Part shown: one piece after another, positions 1-9,867 of the stretch
Layout of the letters: each line of letters begins with the position of its first letter
How positions within the stretch are numbered: position 1 is the stretch's first letter
Assembly (NCBI GenBank): GCA_907163375.1
Contig: CAJQUW010012523.1
Coordinates: 20,004-84,003, forward strand
Direction of reading: 5' to 3'
DNA from: Prostheceraeus crozeri
Taxonomy: Eukaryota; Platyhelminthes; Polycladida; Euryleptidae
DNA: 64,000 nt
Notes under the pieces: generated by a model
Databases searched by the model: none
Told to the model about the DNA's origin: nothing
The model's input: the letters and a program-made list of their open reading frames with translations, nothing else
Made by a program: the position numbers and the translations under genes

Positions 1-53
1 CCCCATTCAAGTAAGTCAGTATGAAAGCAAAGATAATATGAAAGAAAAATTTA

Positions 54-503
54 TTATGGCATGTATTTCAAAAGGTCTTCATCATCAATATCGTCCCAGA
101 GTCTGACTTCACATAGATAACAAAAACAGTTCAGTTGCTTTAATCGTTCTTCCACTGAGAGCCTCACTTTGTCAATATACTCCCACTCTGCCATAGTTCG
201 TGGCTGGGAGTTAGGGGTGTACCACTCCCATAATTGGTGGAGGAATTTCGTGCTGGTGATCTCCATCACATCGTCAGTATCGTACTGGAGATACTTCCAC
301 CTCACGTCTGTTAAGTCGGGACACTCCTTCTCACATACACTCTCCTCTTCCTCATCCGCTGGTAATGATAACTTTCTGATATTGTCCAGTCGGTACACCT
401 TCTCTACCTTCCCCTTCGTTGGAGCGTTTGGTGCAACGAGCGCCTTTGGTGTTGAGGATGGAGAAGAGAATTTTGTGTTTGGTGTGGTCGGAGGACTTGT
501 CAT
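54..503 (-). CDS. Uncharacterised 149-aa protein of Polinton A
   Basis: I do not recognise this protein. The frame is open from an ATG at 503 to a stop that overlaps an AATAAA-type polyadenylation signal read on the minus strand (about 50-55). The N-terminal 35 residues are rich in Ser, Thr and Pro and look disordered. The middle is acidic with several Cys residues, and the C-terminal part is a predicted helix ending in an acidic tail, with a C-x-C-x2-C cluster about 25 residues from the end. It is divergently arranged with the polymerase B gene across the promoter region 505-778, so it is probably transcribed early or with replication genes. No function is proposed. Confidence 0.6.
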   Translation of the reverse strand: MTSPPTTPNTKFSSPSSTPKALVAPNAPTKGKVEKVYRLDNIRKLSLPADEEEESVCEKECPDLTDVRWKYLQYDTDDVMEITSTKFLHQLWEWYTPNSQPRTMAEWEYIDKVRLSVEERLKQLNCFCYLCEVRLWDDIDDEDLLKYMP

Positions 504-504
504 G

Positions 505-778
505 TTGACTGTGAATAATAACTTTGAAATGTTTTCTAATTCTTAAGTATCAACAAGCAACCAATCAGAATGAACAGCCAATGAATGATGAATATGAAAG
601 TATATATGCAAAGTGACATTCGTGTCATTTCACTCTGTCTTTGAGACGCATAAGTGAACTGTTGTCTGGCGAATTCTGTTATTAGTTGAGGCGTAAAAGT
701 GAACTGCTCTCTAGTGAATTCCAAATTTGAGACGTATTATTTGACTGAAGTATCAACCTTAAACTTGATTTCGTTGAA
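505..778. promoter_or_regulatory. Divergent promoter between the 149-aa gene and polymerase B
   Basis: This gap separates two divergent genes. It contains CCAAT-like motifs near 560 and 580, a TATATATGC stretch at about 600-608, and two imperfect direct copies of a block of about 37 bp (about 643-679 and 686-722) carrying AAGTGAACTG and a GAATTC-like end. The + strand transcript would start downstream and reach an ATG at 779-781. Promoter activity is inferred from position and motifs. Confidence 0.5.
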
Positions 779-3545
779 ATGGTAAGTTGAAAATTTCCTC
801 TCTCATCTCCCTCAAACGTGTGGCTAATAGCATCTTCCTCAATTTCAGGCATCAACTTCATCACCAACGCCCTCCCTTCTCGAGGAAACTTTAGAGTTAT
901 TGAGTCGAGGTAGGTTGTAACAATACACTGAGACTTGAACAGAGATGATAGAATGATTTCTCTTTCAGGTGATACCAGTCCCATCTCGTGCGAATCCATA
1001 TCAACATTGTCGCGGGAATGCGACGATCGGGAATGTGCTGACTGTGGGCACATCTTCACGAGGAAGCGGGATCTCACCCGACACATCAAGCGAGGTGTTT
1101 GTCGACCTAAGCCGGCATCAATCTCCGAAGGTGGGGATGATTCTGTTAACGTCGTCTCCTTTTCTTGCGACTTGTGCGCTCAGTCTTTCGAGACACGTTT
1201 TGAACTATCTTCGCACAGACTTCAACATACACACAGTGACGATAGTTATACTAACAGCACCTCCTCTATCCGACTCACTGAAGTGTCCATAAATAATTTA
1301 GTGAGGAACTACCAGATGGACTCCTCAGAAACCATTGTTAACTTTGAGGAATGGTTTCATCAAAATTCATCATTGATAGAAGCGCTCTTCAACAATTTAG
1401 ACAATTTTAGGATGAAGGCGCTCATCTATCTTAAAATAAAATATGTAAAAATCGACCACCATACTGGACAAATAATAGAGAGGTTGGAGTTTCACATACC
1501 CTCCTCTCCTGCAACCGAGGTTGTAGACTATGAGTCTTGGATAAATTTTCACATCAAAGGATTAAAATTAAATATTGATAAATTTAACGAGCGCGATAGT
1601 GGTCTCATTTTTGACGGCATTGAGTCCGCCTTATTTAAAATCACTTACACATCTAAAGTCTCTTACAAAATCTAAAGTCTCTTCAACTAACACAAAATCT
1701 TAAGAATCAATATCCAAATCTAACCGATGAAGTCATCACACGGAAAGGAGTCTTTCCATATGCATATTTTGATGCGATTAGTAAACTCGGCGAGACTTCT
1801 CTTCCACCCATAGATAAATTTAAAAATGATTTGACCGGCGCAGAATGTAAGACCGAAGATTATGATCATGCACAAGATGCATGGATAAAATTTGACTGCC
1901 ATACATTTGGCGAATATATGATTGCCTATCTTAAGTTAGATGTATTTTTGCTGGCTGATGTATTTCAGGAGTTTCGACGAGTGGCATTAGAAGAAGATAA
2001 GTTAGATCCCGTCCACTTTGTCAGTCTGCCAGCCATGTCATTTAAGTCTGCTTTTAAAATGACTGGTGAGACCATTCATCTCTTACAAGATCCAGAGATG
2101 TATAATTTATTTGAGCGAGGAATTCGCGGTGGTCTCACATTTGTAAATAAACATAGGTTAAAATCAAAATTAGTAGGCGATGATCAGACTCATCTTAAGT
2201 ATTATGACCAAAATAATTTATATGGTAGTTCACTATCCAAACCACTACCTCACTCTGAGTTTAGCTGGTTAGATGATAGTGAAATTCAGCATCATTCTAA
2301 CCCTTGTAACATACTAGCAATTCCAGATGAAGGTGATTGGGGATATTATTTTGAGATAGATCTAATCTATCCAAATAATATTAAACATTAAACCGTAGAT
2401 TTTCCACTCGCACCCGAATCAGGTGAAGTGACCAAAGATATGTTTTCCGACTTTATGAAACAATTTCATAAAGATTTAGAATCATGCGGTCAACCCGACT
2501 ATAAGCCTTGCCGCAAACTTTTACTCACCCAGTATGATAAAGAAAACTATCTAGTCCACTTTAGCATCTTAAAATTTTATTTAGAAATGGGTATGATTTT
2601 AAAAAGAGTTCACCGCATTATTAAATTTAGACAGAAAGCCTTCCTCAAACCATATATTGATAGCAACAGCCAGAAACGTGCACTAGCCCAAAATAATTTT
2701 GAAAAAGATTTTTATAAATATAAGAACAACAGTCTATTTGGTAAGACGATGGAGGATGTTAGAAAACGTGTAAACTATAAACTAGTCAATGATGTTACAA
2801 AATTTAAGAAATTGGTCTCATCACCTCTATTCATCGATAGAGACATTATCGATGAGGACCTTGTAGGTGTTAAAATGATAAAATCTGAAGTTGAGTTGTG
2901 CAAGCCCATCTATATTGGTCAAGCTGTACTAGATTACTCTAAGCTTGAAATGTACCAACTCTTTTATAAAATACTAAAACCATGTCCTCTCGTAAAAGAG
3001 GTTCGTTTGTTGGTGGCGATACAGATAGTTTCTTCTTAGGTATTACCACTCAAAAAGATTTAAATTTCAATGAAGTAGGAAAATCTTTAGAAAGATATTT
3101 TGATACATCAAATTATCCTACTGATCACCCACTCTACTCCATCAAAAATAAGGCAAAACTTGGCTGCTTTAAGGATGAGACAGCAGGGAAGGAAATAGAT
3201 GAAATGATTCTCCTCCGTCCAAAAATGTACAGTATGAAATTAAAGGATAGCGACGATAGTATTAAGCGCGCTAAAGGCATATCAAGATCATTGGTCTCTA
3301 ACATGAAACATAAAAATTTCAGGAAAGCCTATAGAAATAAAAATATAACGTTTGTCAATATGACAATCTTAAAATCTAAGTCGCATGAGATCAAAAACGC
3401 ATACTTTTAGGAAACGGGCGCTTTCAGCATGGGAGGATAAGAGGTGCTGGTTAGAACACAACATATCTCTTCCACATGGACATCCTGACACAAACATACC
3501 ACCACCCAAAAGAATTAAACTCACACTACCACATTCAGGAGACGT
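779..3545 (+). pseudogene. Protein-primed DNA polymerase B (pPolB), broken fossil
   Basis: Family B DNA polymerase of the protein-primed Polinton type, which would replicate the linear element. Visible in order are two C2H2 zinc fingers near 1,040-1,110 and 1,170-1,230, a helical module seen at the N-terminus of many Maverick polymerases, an exonuclease-III-like segment (YLKLDVFLLADVF), a palm motif A relative (YDQNNLYGSSLS), the fingers motif NNSLFGKTMEDVR, motif C (GGDTDSFFLG) and the thumb KGISRSLV. A short leader intron with a GTAAGT donor at 782 and an acceptor ending at 848 looks genuine, and a second small intron lies shortly downstream. The span is shorter than intact relatives and is broken at several points (about four). 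The family call is very secure. Confidence 0.93.
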
Positions 3546-3860
3546 CTTAGCATAATCATCCTTAACTTAGTATTTTGATGTTGATTTCTGTAGATAAACA
3601 TTGTTGTTTTATGTATGGCATGAGATTGTTTTTTCCTTGTGAATATGTGTCCACATCTGTACATTCCCCATGTGATGACTTTTCCACTGAAAGACATTTT
3701 TCCTATCCCTGTATATTTCCACCCTTCACGAAGTAAAAAGGCTTTTTGTATATAGCAATGTTTATTGAAGTGCGCTCATGTATATATTTTCAGTGGATGT
3801 TGTATAAAGTCTATTGCTTCACATTCATGTACATATTTCAATAAATGTTGTATAAAGACT
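3546..3860. repeat. Convergent 3' region with a duplicated block and polyA signals
   Basis: This spacer separates the polymerase on the + strand from the structural genes on the minus strand. It holds two imperfect copies of a block of about 65 bp (about 3,770-3,830 and 3,830-3,870) sharing TGTTGTATAAAG. AATAAA-type signals occur on both strands (for example about 3,840 on + and TTTATT near 3,760), as expected where two transcription units converge. No gene was seen. Confidence 0.5.
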
Positions 3861-5345
3861 TCACTTTGTTTTCCGAAACACTAAAGTTACGAGGGATTTA
3901 GTATCTTTCACATGGATGCACTCTTGTAAACCATTGGTAATTTTGATAGCAATAGAGGGTATAGTTTGTTTGACGACGGGATGATAGAAAATAGATTCAA
4001 ACATCTTCTCGACTATTCCATATGAAGCGTCTTTATCATGAATGAAATCACGTAAAATGTATTCTTTTTTCTCACCAACAGAAATAGGTAGAATCAAATC
4101 ACTTTGAATGTAAAGGTGCTGTTCATGTTTATCAAGTGTCATTGGTGTTTCTATACCAATCGTATGCGCAGCAGCAAACACAGTTTGTAGCATTGAAAAA
4201 CCAAAGAGTTTTTTCAAATTTTACTCAATTGACATTGAATGTCATCACCCAGTTTCAGAACAACGCGTTGATTTTCAATTGAAAACGAAATGTGGTGTGT
4301 CTTTACATCATATTTACTTTTCATCACATGCTTCAACTTCTGTTGTATATAAGGATTTACTACATGAATGAAGCTTTCAACTGTATGATATAGACGCGGC
4401 ATTATATTGATAGCAACTTTAGATTCTTCATAAGACTGGTAAATTTTCTTGATGCGATCGCCATAGATGTCCACCCACCATTCATCATTAACTGAATCAG
4501 CTTTAGTGTGATATTCATGAGAAGCATACACCACACCGCTTCCAATAATAGGTGTATAATGTCTTACAAAATGACGCAAGGTTGGAGAGAAATAAACTGT
4601 AAGTTTGTCATTATATTTCTGAATAACCAACTTATTTTTGTCCGCCATAATTTTCTCTCCATACTTCTTACCCACAGTCTCATTCCATCGTTTTACTAAC
4701 TCAATAAGTGATAAAGGTTGAACACCACGCTTTTTCAAAATGATGCGTTCTTCGCATTCTACAACATCTTCATCAAATATTTTAAATCTATAATGAAATT
4801 TGTTGATTCGATTTGAATAAACTTTTTTAACATTTGCAGTAGCAATTGACGTTAGATGTAGTCCATGTCCAAAACCAAGATGCGGATAGAATTCATTATC
4901 CAACCTCAGCGTAAGACCTTTAGTAAAAGAATGAAAGCGGAGGAACTGTCTCCCACTCCAATGATAGATAGTAAACTCATAAGCTTTCTGATTTTTATTC
5001 TTCATGATGGAAGTATTACCACTGTTGAATGCCTTAATAATTTTCTCATTCCCAAATGGTTCATAAGAATCTGATTTTATCTGAATCCATTCATAGTTCC
5101 ACTTTCCATCTGATGTTAAATTGTATGGGAACTGGAATGCATTATTCATCGTTATTCCATCATGGGTGCGAGGAGTCAATATCATTTCTTCCAAATCATT
5201 CACATTCTGAATATTGCTATCATAGCAAATACTAGAAACGCCAACCTCCCATTCACCTTCTAAATGCAGTGGGCGATTTAATTCTACTCGATAGTCTGAT
5301 GGTTTATTTTTGGGGAAATTTATTCATAGAAGCATTACTGGGTAA
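3861..5345 (-). pseudogene. Large structural-type Polinton protein, broken paralogue
   Basis: This region resembles the neighbouring 472-aa gene. It carries the family's N-terminal signature (a hydrophobic core ending WEVGVSSI) near 5,250 and the C-terminal beta-rich ending with VTLVFR. The family is widespread in Mavericks and begins with a strand pattern typical of a jelly-roll or similar virion component, so a minor capsid or penton-associated role is likely but unproven. It shows about three breaks and is probably non-functional. Tandem paralogues of this gene suggest duplication within the element. Confidence 0.7.
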
Positions 5346-5420
5346 GTAGATTAGAAACGAGTCCTTATTTTCACTTTCCATATTATTCACATTGGAAAAA
5401 TATATTAGCATACGTTTGCA

Positions 5421-6839
5421 TTAACTCTTCATTCGGAAATGGAGTGTGATACTTGTCACAGCATCTTTATGAAAAGGAATCAACGCACCAGCATCATCAT
5501 AAATGGCAATATCAATTTGTGGGATGTAGTTTGATTTCAGCTTTGTATAATGCACTTTCTTGAAAGTATGCTCAGATAAAATACTGCAGCTTTTTGGCTG
5601 GTATGGTATCATTGCTAGCAATGGAGCTTCAACATCTCCCACACGTACATCTTCACCAATATTGGAATATATCTGAAAATAGTTAATACGACGCGATAGC
5701 GACATGTCTGCGCTAGCTTTGGTTACAGTACCACTTTTAAAGATATTTTGATCAAAACCCAAAATGTCCATTAGAGTTTTATCCATAATTAGTTCAATAC
5801 CTTTTCCACTTATAGTGAGAGACAAAGTACCTTCTTTTTCAGAAAATGAAATATGTTGCTCATTAATCACTTCATTTAAATAATCTACAACCAATTTAAC
5901 CGAAGTAATAATGCGAGGCATCAACACTCTTGTTTCATGTAAGATACCACCTAAAGGCTCTACACACTTTCTGTATAAAGATACGGACCATTCTGTATCA
6001 AATTGATTTGACCTTTCACATGGTAAATGTTGCATATCAGATTTTCCATGAACAGCTGCAGAACGATGTCGTAAGAACTGATGAAAATCTTTTGAACAAA
6101 CTAATACTAGATCATCATCATTTAATTTGCTTATTGCAATATGATTAGATGATTTAATATAAGTCAATGTTGCCACTTGTTTACCATCAACTCGAAGGAG
6201 ATAATTAAATTTCTTCAATAATGTTTCAGGAGTCATGTTTGTCTTTCTTGGCTTAATCACAATCTTCTTCACCAACGTCTTCTCATTTCTTGGAATAAGA
6301 TCTACATAATAAGCTTCCTCTCGATATATTAACTGTTTATGACCACTTATGTGGTAATTAACGTTAAAATTATCATAGCTTGTTAAGGCGCTAGCGAGGT
6401 AACCTAAATCATTTCTTAAACTTGGACTTAAACCAACAATCCAATCTTTCTCAACTACATGATGTACATAATTATAATCATCATTGTGCGGAGTAAATTG
6501 GACAATATGTTTACACGCTTTATTCAAGAAATCATATATAAACTTTTTACATGATAAGAGATCTTTCTTTGGCCACTGTGGAATGTATACTCGGCACCCC
6601 TTTTCACATTGGTAAGCAGCTGTACGCCTCATATTAATAGTCATCACCTCATGATCAAAAGTATAGACACAGTTGCTATAAAAAAGTTGAGTGACACCCA
6701 CTTCCCAATTTCCATTTAGCTGTTGTGCATGATCAATGGGAGTAGAAAAGAGTGCGGCTCGATTACTAGTAAATCTCTTTGTAGCCGCATTGCTAAGCAA
6801 AATATGATAAAACGACATTTTTATATTGCTGATCTGCAA
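5421..6839 (-). CDS. 472-aa Maverick structural-type protein (WEVGV family)
   Basis: The frame is open from 6,839; an internal Met at 6,818, giving MSFYHILLSN, is a more likely start. Early in the protein the stretch LNGNWEVGVTQLFYSN matches a signature recurrent in Polinton proteins, and the C-terminus ends in a beta-strand VTSITLHFRMKS typical of the family. The 262-aa proteins at 29,356 and 38,560 are short relatives. The middle is a long beta-rich region without catalytic motifs. Virion function (penton-like or fibre-base) is inferred from recurrence next to capsid genes, not shown. The gene lies head to head, almost without spacer, with the PC4-like gene at 6,842, implying a shared very compact promoter. 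Confidence 0.75.
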   Translation of the reverse strand: MQISNIKMSFYHILLSNAATKRFTSNRAALFSTPIDHAQQLNGNWEVGVTQLFYSNCVYTFDHEVMTINMRRTAAYQCEKGCRVYIPQWPKKDLLSCKKFIYDFLNKACKHIVQFTPHNDDYNYVHHVVEKDWIVGLSPSLRNDLGYLASALTSYDNFNVNYHISGHKQLIYREEAYYVDLIPRNEKTLVKKIVIKPRKTNMTPETLLKKFNYLLRVDGKQVATLTYIKSSNHIAISKLNDDDLVLVCSKDFHQFLRHRSAAVHGKSDMQHLPCERSNQFDTEWSVSLYRKCVEPLGGILHETRVLMPRIITSVKLVVDYLNEVINEQHISFSEKEGTLSLTISGKGIELIMDKTLMDILGFDQNIFKSGTVTKASADMSLSRRINYFQIYSNIGEDVRVGDVEAPLLAMIPYQPKSCSILSEHTFKKVHYTKLKSNYIPQIDIAIYDDAGALIPFHKDAVTSITLHFRMKS

Positions 6840-6841
6840 CT

Positions 6842-7210
6842 TTGCATAACATCATGAAGACTTGGATTTTGGACTCTCTACAATATATCAGAGTTGATCG
6901 TGATGGAAACGTACATTTCAAAAATTCTCATGGTCATACATCAAGAGGAATTACATTAACATGGCGACAATTTGTCAACCTCAATGATATCATGAGGGAT
7001 TTGGAATATTTTGAAACATTAAGATTCATCTCCTTGGGTGATCAAGTTTGGCTTCAACATTACAGAAATGAAATTCAAATCTACCATTCTCATTCCGCAA
7101 ACTGTTTCTCATTTCGCAAATACAATTGGGAGAAGTATAGAAGATACATACATCGCTCCATCATGACATTTATTCGTCGTGAGTTCATCGCCCTACTATG
7201 CAAATCTTAA
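6842..7210 (+). CDS. PC4-like small protein 1 (122 aa)
   Basis: This is a short protein with a likely start at 6,842 or 6,854. Its first half (DGNVHFKN...RGITLTWRQF followed by a helix) has the strand-turn-strand-helix pattern of the transcription coactivator PC4/p15 DNA-binding domain, and the second half repeats a similar strand-helix pattern. The next gene is a clear paralogue sharing LDSLQ at the start and an NWEKY/SWEKY-plus-HRSI ending. PC4-type proteins bind single-stranded or melted DNA and act with TFIID at promoters, and the next + strand gene is a TATA-binding-protein homologue, which makes the reading more plausible. Fold assignment is by eye; a generic ssDNA-binding protein is the alternative. 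Confidence 0.45.
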   Translation: MHNIMKTWILDSLQYIRVDRDGNVHFKNSHGHTSRGITLTWRQFVNLNDIMRDLEYFETLRFISLGDQVWLQHYRNEIQIYHSHSANCFSFRKYNWEKYRRYIHRSIMTFIRREFIALLCKS

Positions 7211-7232
7211 TCAGACATGACTACCACACATC

Positions 7233-7883
7233 ATGAGTTGGAAATTAGATTCCCTACAACGTATTGAAACGGATCATGATCGAAACGTCTATTTCAAAGA
7301 TTCAACTGGAAATGTGAGAAGAGAGTTTGCTTTATCTTATCGTCATTTTCAATCTCTACATCATATCATGAAGGACTTGAAATACTTCTATATGAAAAGA
7401 CATTCACGTATTGGAAATCGCATCTGGCTGCGCGTCAACAATCGGCGAATTCAACTCTATCATTCCCAACTTCATACTAACTTCACATTTCATCAAGGTA
7501 GTTGGGAAAAGTATAAAAGGAAGGTACATCGCTCAATTTACTCATTCTTTCATCATGAAGCGCCATCGCTACACCATCGTCAACATTCTCCGTCGCTTCA
7601 GACTCTACACCAAAATCGATCTCACAACATTACACCAACACCTTCCAAACAGCAAGTATTACCCGGGCCGACCTCAAATGTTAGTGGTGAAGATGAACAA
7701 TTCACGGAATCTTCAACTCTTCCCAAATGGGACTGTACAGATTCTCGGCGCCCTTTCTCATTCATCGGCGCAGTCAATGCGCTTAGAGCTACAAAGACTA
7801 CTACGTCGGATATGGAAGAGGGAGAGGTGTGTGATGTCGAATCTGACTGTGGACAATATGGTGATCTCTACTCAATTGAGTGA
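7233..7883 (+). CDS. PC4-like small protein 2 (up to 216 aa)
   Basis: Paralogue of the preceding protein: residues 1-110 match it with the same GNVYFKD...FALSYRHFQSL pattern and the SWEKYKRKVHRSI ending. After about residue 110 the frame continues through a Ser/Thr/Pro-rich low-complexity stretch that overlaps the TBP-like gene (7,555-8,100) in another frame by about 330 bases. Either the functional protein ends earlier through splicing, or the overlap is truly dual coding. The first 110 residues are the supported part. A DNA-binding, transcription-related role is inferred from the pattern and from the adjacent TBP homologue. Confidence 0.5.
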   Translation: MSWKLDSLQRIETDHDRNVYFKDSTGNVRREFALSYRHFQSLHHIMKDLKYFYMKRHSRIGNRIWLRVNNRRIQLYHSQLHTNFTFHQGSWEKYKRKVHRSIYSFFHHEAPSLHHRQHSPSLQTLHQNRSHNITPTPSKQQVLPGPTSNVSGEDEQFTESSTLPKWDCTDSRRPFSFIGAVNALRATKTTTSDMEEGEVCDVESDCGQYGDLYSIE

Positions 7884-8100
7884 CAGTCTATCATTTTTGA
7901 AGATTCGTACCAGCAGTTACAATTTGTGTTATGAACCCGAACTTTTTCCTGCAGCTCTCATTAGTTGTTGGTTACCTGTGCATGTGGCAATCTTTCATAA
8001 TAGTAAAGTGATCATTACTGGACTAAAATCTCATGTACAAGCAAATGTGATCCTAGACTATCTCATTGAGTATGTACGTACCCAGCGGATTGTAAAATAA
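7555..8100 (+). CDS. TATA-binding-protein (TBP) homologue, two-repeat core
   Basis: The 181-aa product equals the length of the conserved TBP core. The first repeat opens with TIVNILRRFRLYTKIDL and continues with LPNSKYYP and LQLFPNGTVQILGALS. The second repeat contains VDNMV, then YEPELFP, identical to the eukaryotic TBP signature, and then AIFHNSKVIITGLKS. The second repeat keeps both Phe positions that kink DNA in TBP (in ELFP and AIF); the first keeps only one. TBP nucleates transcription at TATA boxes, so this protein could direct host RNA polymerase to element promoters. I chose the ATG at 7,555 because homology starts eight residues later. An AATAAA lies at the stop. A host retrocopy is unlikely because the gene sits between virion genes. 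Confidence 0.9.
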   Translation: MKRHRYTIVNILRRFRLYTKIDLTTLHQHLPNSKYYPGRPQMLVVKMNNSRNLQLFPNGTVQILGALSHSSAQSMRLELQRLLRRIWKRERCVMSNLTVDNMVISTQLSDSLSFLKIRTSSYNLCYEPELFPAALISCWLPVHVAIFHNSKVIITGLKSHVQANVILDYLIEYVRTQRIVK

Positions 8101-8126
8101 AAAACAATTTTTCCAACATGATGTTT

Positions 8127-8588
8127 TTATTTCAAATCATGATAGAACTTACAAATCATTTTTTCATTAGAGGATGGATTACATGAAAAGTTTTGAATAA
8201 TAGATGCAAATCGAGATACATGTAAACGTTTTAAGATGAAGTACAGTACAAAAGCACCACACGTTGATGAAAGTGGATGTTGTAGTATGCGTTCATTTCG
8301 CTGATATTGACGCGTATGTTTTCTCAACCACTGCTGTGTTGGTATATTTGGAGGTTGAGCAAGAGAGTCAAATAGTTCACCACGTCGGTCTTCTCCAATA
8401 AAGATCGCTTTCCAATGCTCACCGCCTAAATTCTGCGAATGAGTGTTTAGCACAATAAAGATGGGATAGTGATTTACTGCAGGTGGTAAGGTATCGAGTG
8501 AATAGACATTATCGAAAGCTTTCAACGTCGCTTCGTCTGCATTACGCTGCACTTTAGTCTTAATATCGTCAGCAGTCAACCAACTCAT
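8127..8588 (-). CDS. Adenain-like cysteine protease (PRO)
   Basis: This 153-aa protein belongs to the adenovirus protease (C5/Ulp1-like) family and would mature virion proteins, typically after Gly-Gly sites. The catalytic residues are visible in order: His58 in GGEHWKA, Asp74 in ELFDSL, and Cys110 in SSTCGAFVLYF. Its ATG overlaps the stop of the capsid gene (TAATG), so translation of the two is tightly linked. The length is somewhat shorter than adenain (about 204 aa), normal for Polintons. The GG motifs in the neighbouring small proteins are plausible substrates. Confidence 0.92.
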   Translation of the reverse strand: MSWLTADDIKTKVQRNADEATLKAFDNVYSLDTLPPAVNHYPIFIVLNTHSQNLGGEHWKAIFIGEDRRGELFDSLAQPPNIPTQQWLRKHTRQYQRNERILQHPLSSTCGAFVLYFILKRLHVSRFASIIQNFSCNPSSNEKMICKFYHDLK

Positions 8589-9865
8589 TAACGATTATAC
8601 TGAAGAATCACGTCACGATACTTTGTAATTTCAATATTTGAATCGAAGACTGCATAAATTAATACATTGATCGTCTCAGGTAGTGTTCTTTTGAACGTCA
8701 AATCCAAACGAATATTATGAGGCACGTTCGCTTGACGATAGGGTGCACTAATATCGCTGTCAGCAGTCAAATCAAATGCATAAATAGTATATCCACTCTT
8801 AAACTCTTTCATAGTCAGTCCGTTGGTGTCATCCGTATTGTAAAAGCCAAAGACATCCATAAAATCAACATAACTGCGCATAAATTGATCCGAAGCAAAA
8901 TCTGGTTTGTAGGGTGGACCAGGATGACTCACACCATTTACACGTAAAGCAATTTCACTTAACTGATTGTGTTTAAAATTGAAAGGATTCTTCTTTATAT
9001 TACCATTAAATGCATCATTTTCAACCATTGCCACCATGAGGAGCTTCGGTGCTTCCGATGGAAAGAGGCCATCTTTCATGAAACTCTTTTGATCTTTCGG
9101 AATTGTAAAGGTGAGAAGCTTTGTATGCTGAACGGGGTAAATGGCATTTTGGCGGTTAAGGCCTTCAGCATGCCCTCTAATGACACTTGGATTCGGTACT
9201 ACTCGACGAATGTAAAGTGCAATATCTTCCACATGAATTCTAAAATTGTCAACTTTAGCAAATGCATTCAGCGCAAATTCAGGCTTATTCAATGTCAGCT
9301 TGAGTCGCATGCTGGTATTACAGAGTAAAAACTTTGACTGTCTAAAGAAGTCTAAATTCAGCGGACCATATAGCTGACATACTTTACTATCTTTAATCAT
9401 AGCAGATCGCTTTACAAAGCCACTGTTTGTTTCAACATCAAATTTTCCTGCTTCATCTCTGTACCATCCCATGGCTTCCATATGACTTTTTTGTGCTGCT
9501 GGATGAAACTGTGATACATGATTGAAATATGATTTATAGGGATAATCGCTTTGACCACCTTCCACCTGCTGCTCTCCAATCGTTAGAGAAACATCACGAA
9601 GTAATGTAGTCAATGGTAAATTGTTCAGTCCAACTTTATGTGCATCGTCAATAGCAGTTCCATCTGCTTGCTGAATTCTAAACCTCAAATCAAGCATCGC
9701 ATAACTCAAATCTATGTAGTCATCACTACCACCAGGAATAACAAATTCAATGGGGCCAGCATTCTCAGCTGTTCGAGGATGATAATCTACAATACTTGAA
9801 CTAAGAATATCTGTCTGTATGGCTTGTTGATCGTACAAACAAAAACCGGAAGTTTTACACTCCAT
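8588..9865 (-). CDS. Major capsid protein, double jelly-roll (hexon-like)
   Basis: The 425-aa frame opens MECKTSGFCLYDQQA and shows the recurrent pattern of the Maverick capsid family: a beta-rich N-terminal domain (IEFVIPGGSDDYIDLSYAML), then YPYKSYFNHVSQFHPAAQKS and MGWYRDEAGKFD, a segment that is well conserved in these capsids. Late in the protein YAFDLTADSD and a final strand cluster complete the second jelly roll. Such proteins form trimeric pseudo-hexameric capsomers. The gene is followed directly by the protease and preceded by a small basic protein, the order seen in other Polintons. The frame looks whole. Confidence 0.9.
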   Translation of the reverse strand: MECKTSGFCLYDQQAIQTDILSSSIVDYHPRTAENAGPIEFVIPGGSDDYIDLSYAMLDLRFRIQQADGTAIDDAHKVGLNNLPLTTLLRDVSLTIGEQQVEGGQSDYPYKSYFNHVSQFHPAAQKSHMEAMGWYRDEAGKFDVETNSGFVKRSAMIKDSKVCQLYGPLNLDFFRQSKFLLCNTSMRLKLTLNKPEFALNAFAKVDNFRIHVEDIALYIRRVVPNPSVIRGHAEGLNRQNAIYPVQHTKLLTFTIPKDQKSFMKDGLFPSEAPKLLMVAMVENDAFNGNIKKNPFNFKHNQLSEIALRVNGVSHPGPPYKPDFASDQFMRSYVDFMDVFGFYNTDDTNGLTMKEFKSGYTIYAFDLTADSDISAPYRQANVPHNIRLDLTFKRTLPETINVLIYAVFDSNIEITKYRDVILQYNR

Positions 9866-9867
9866 GA

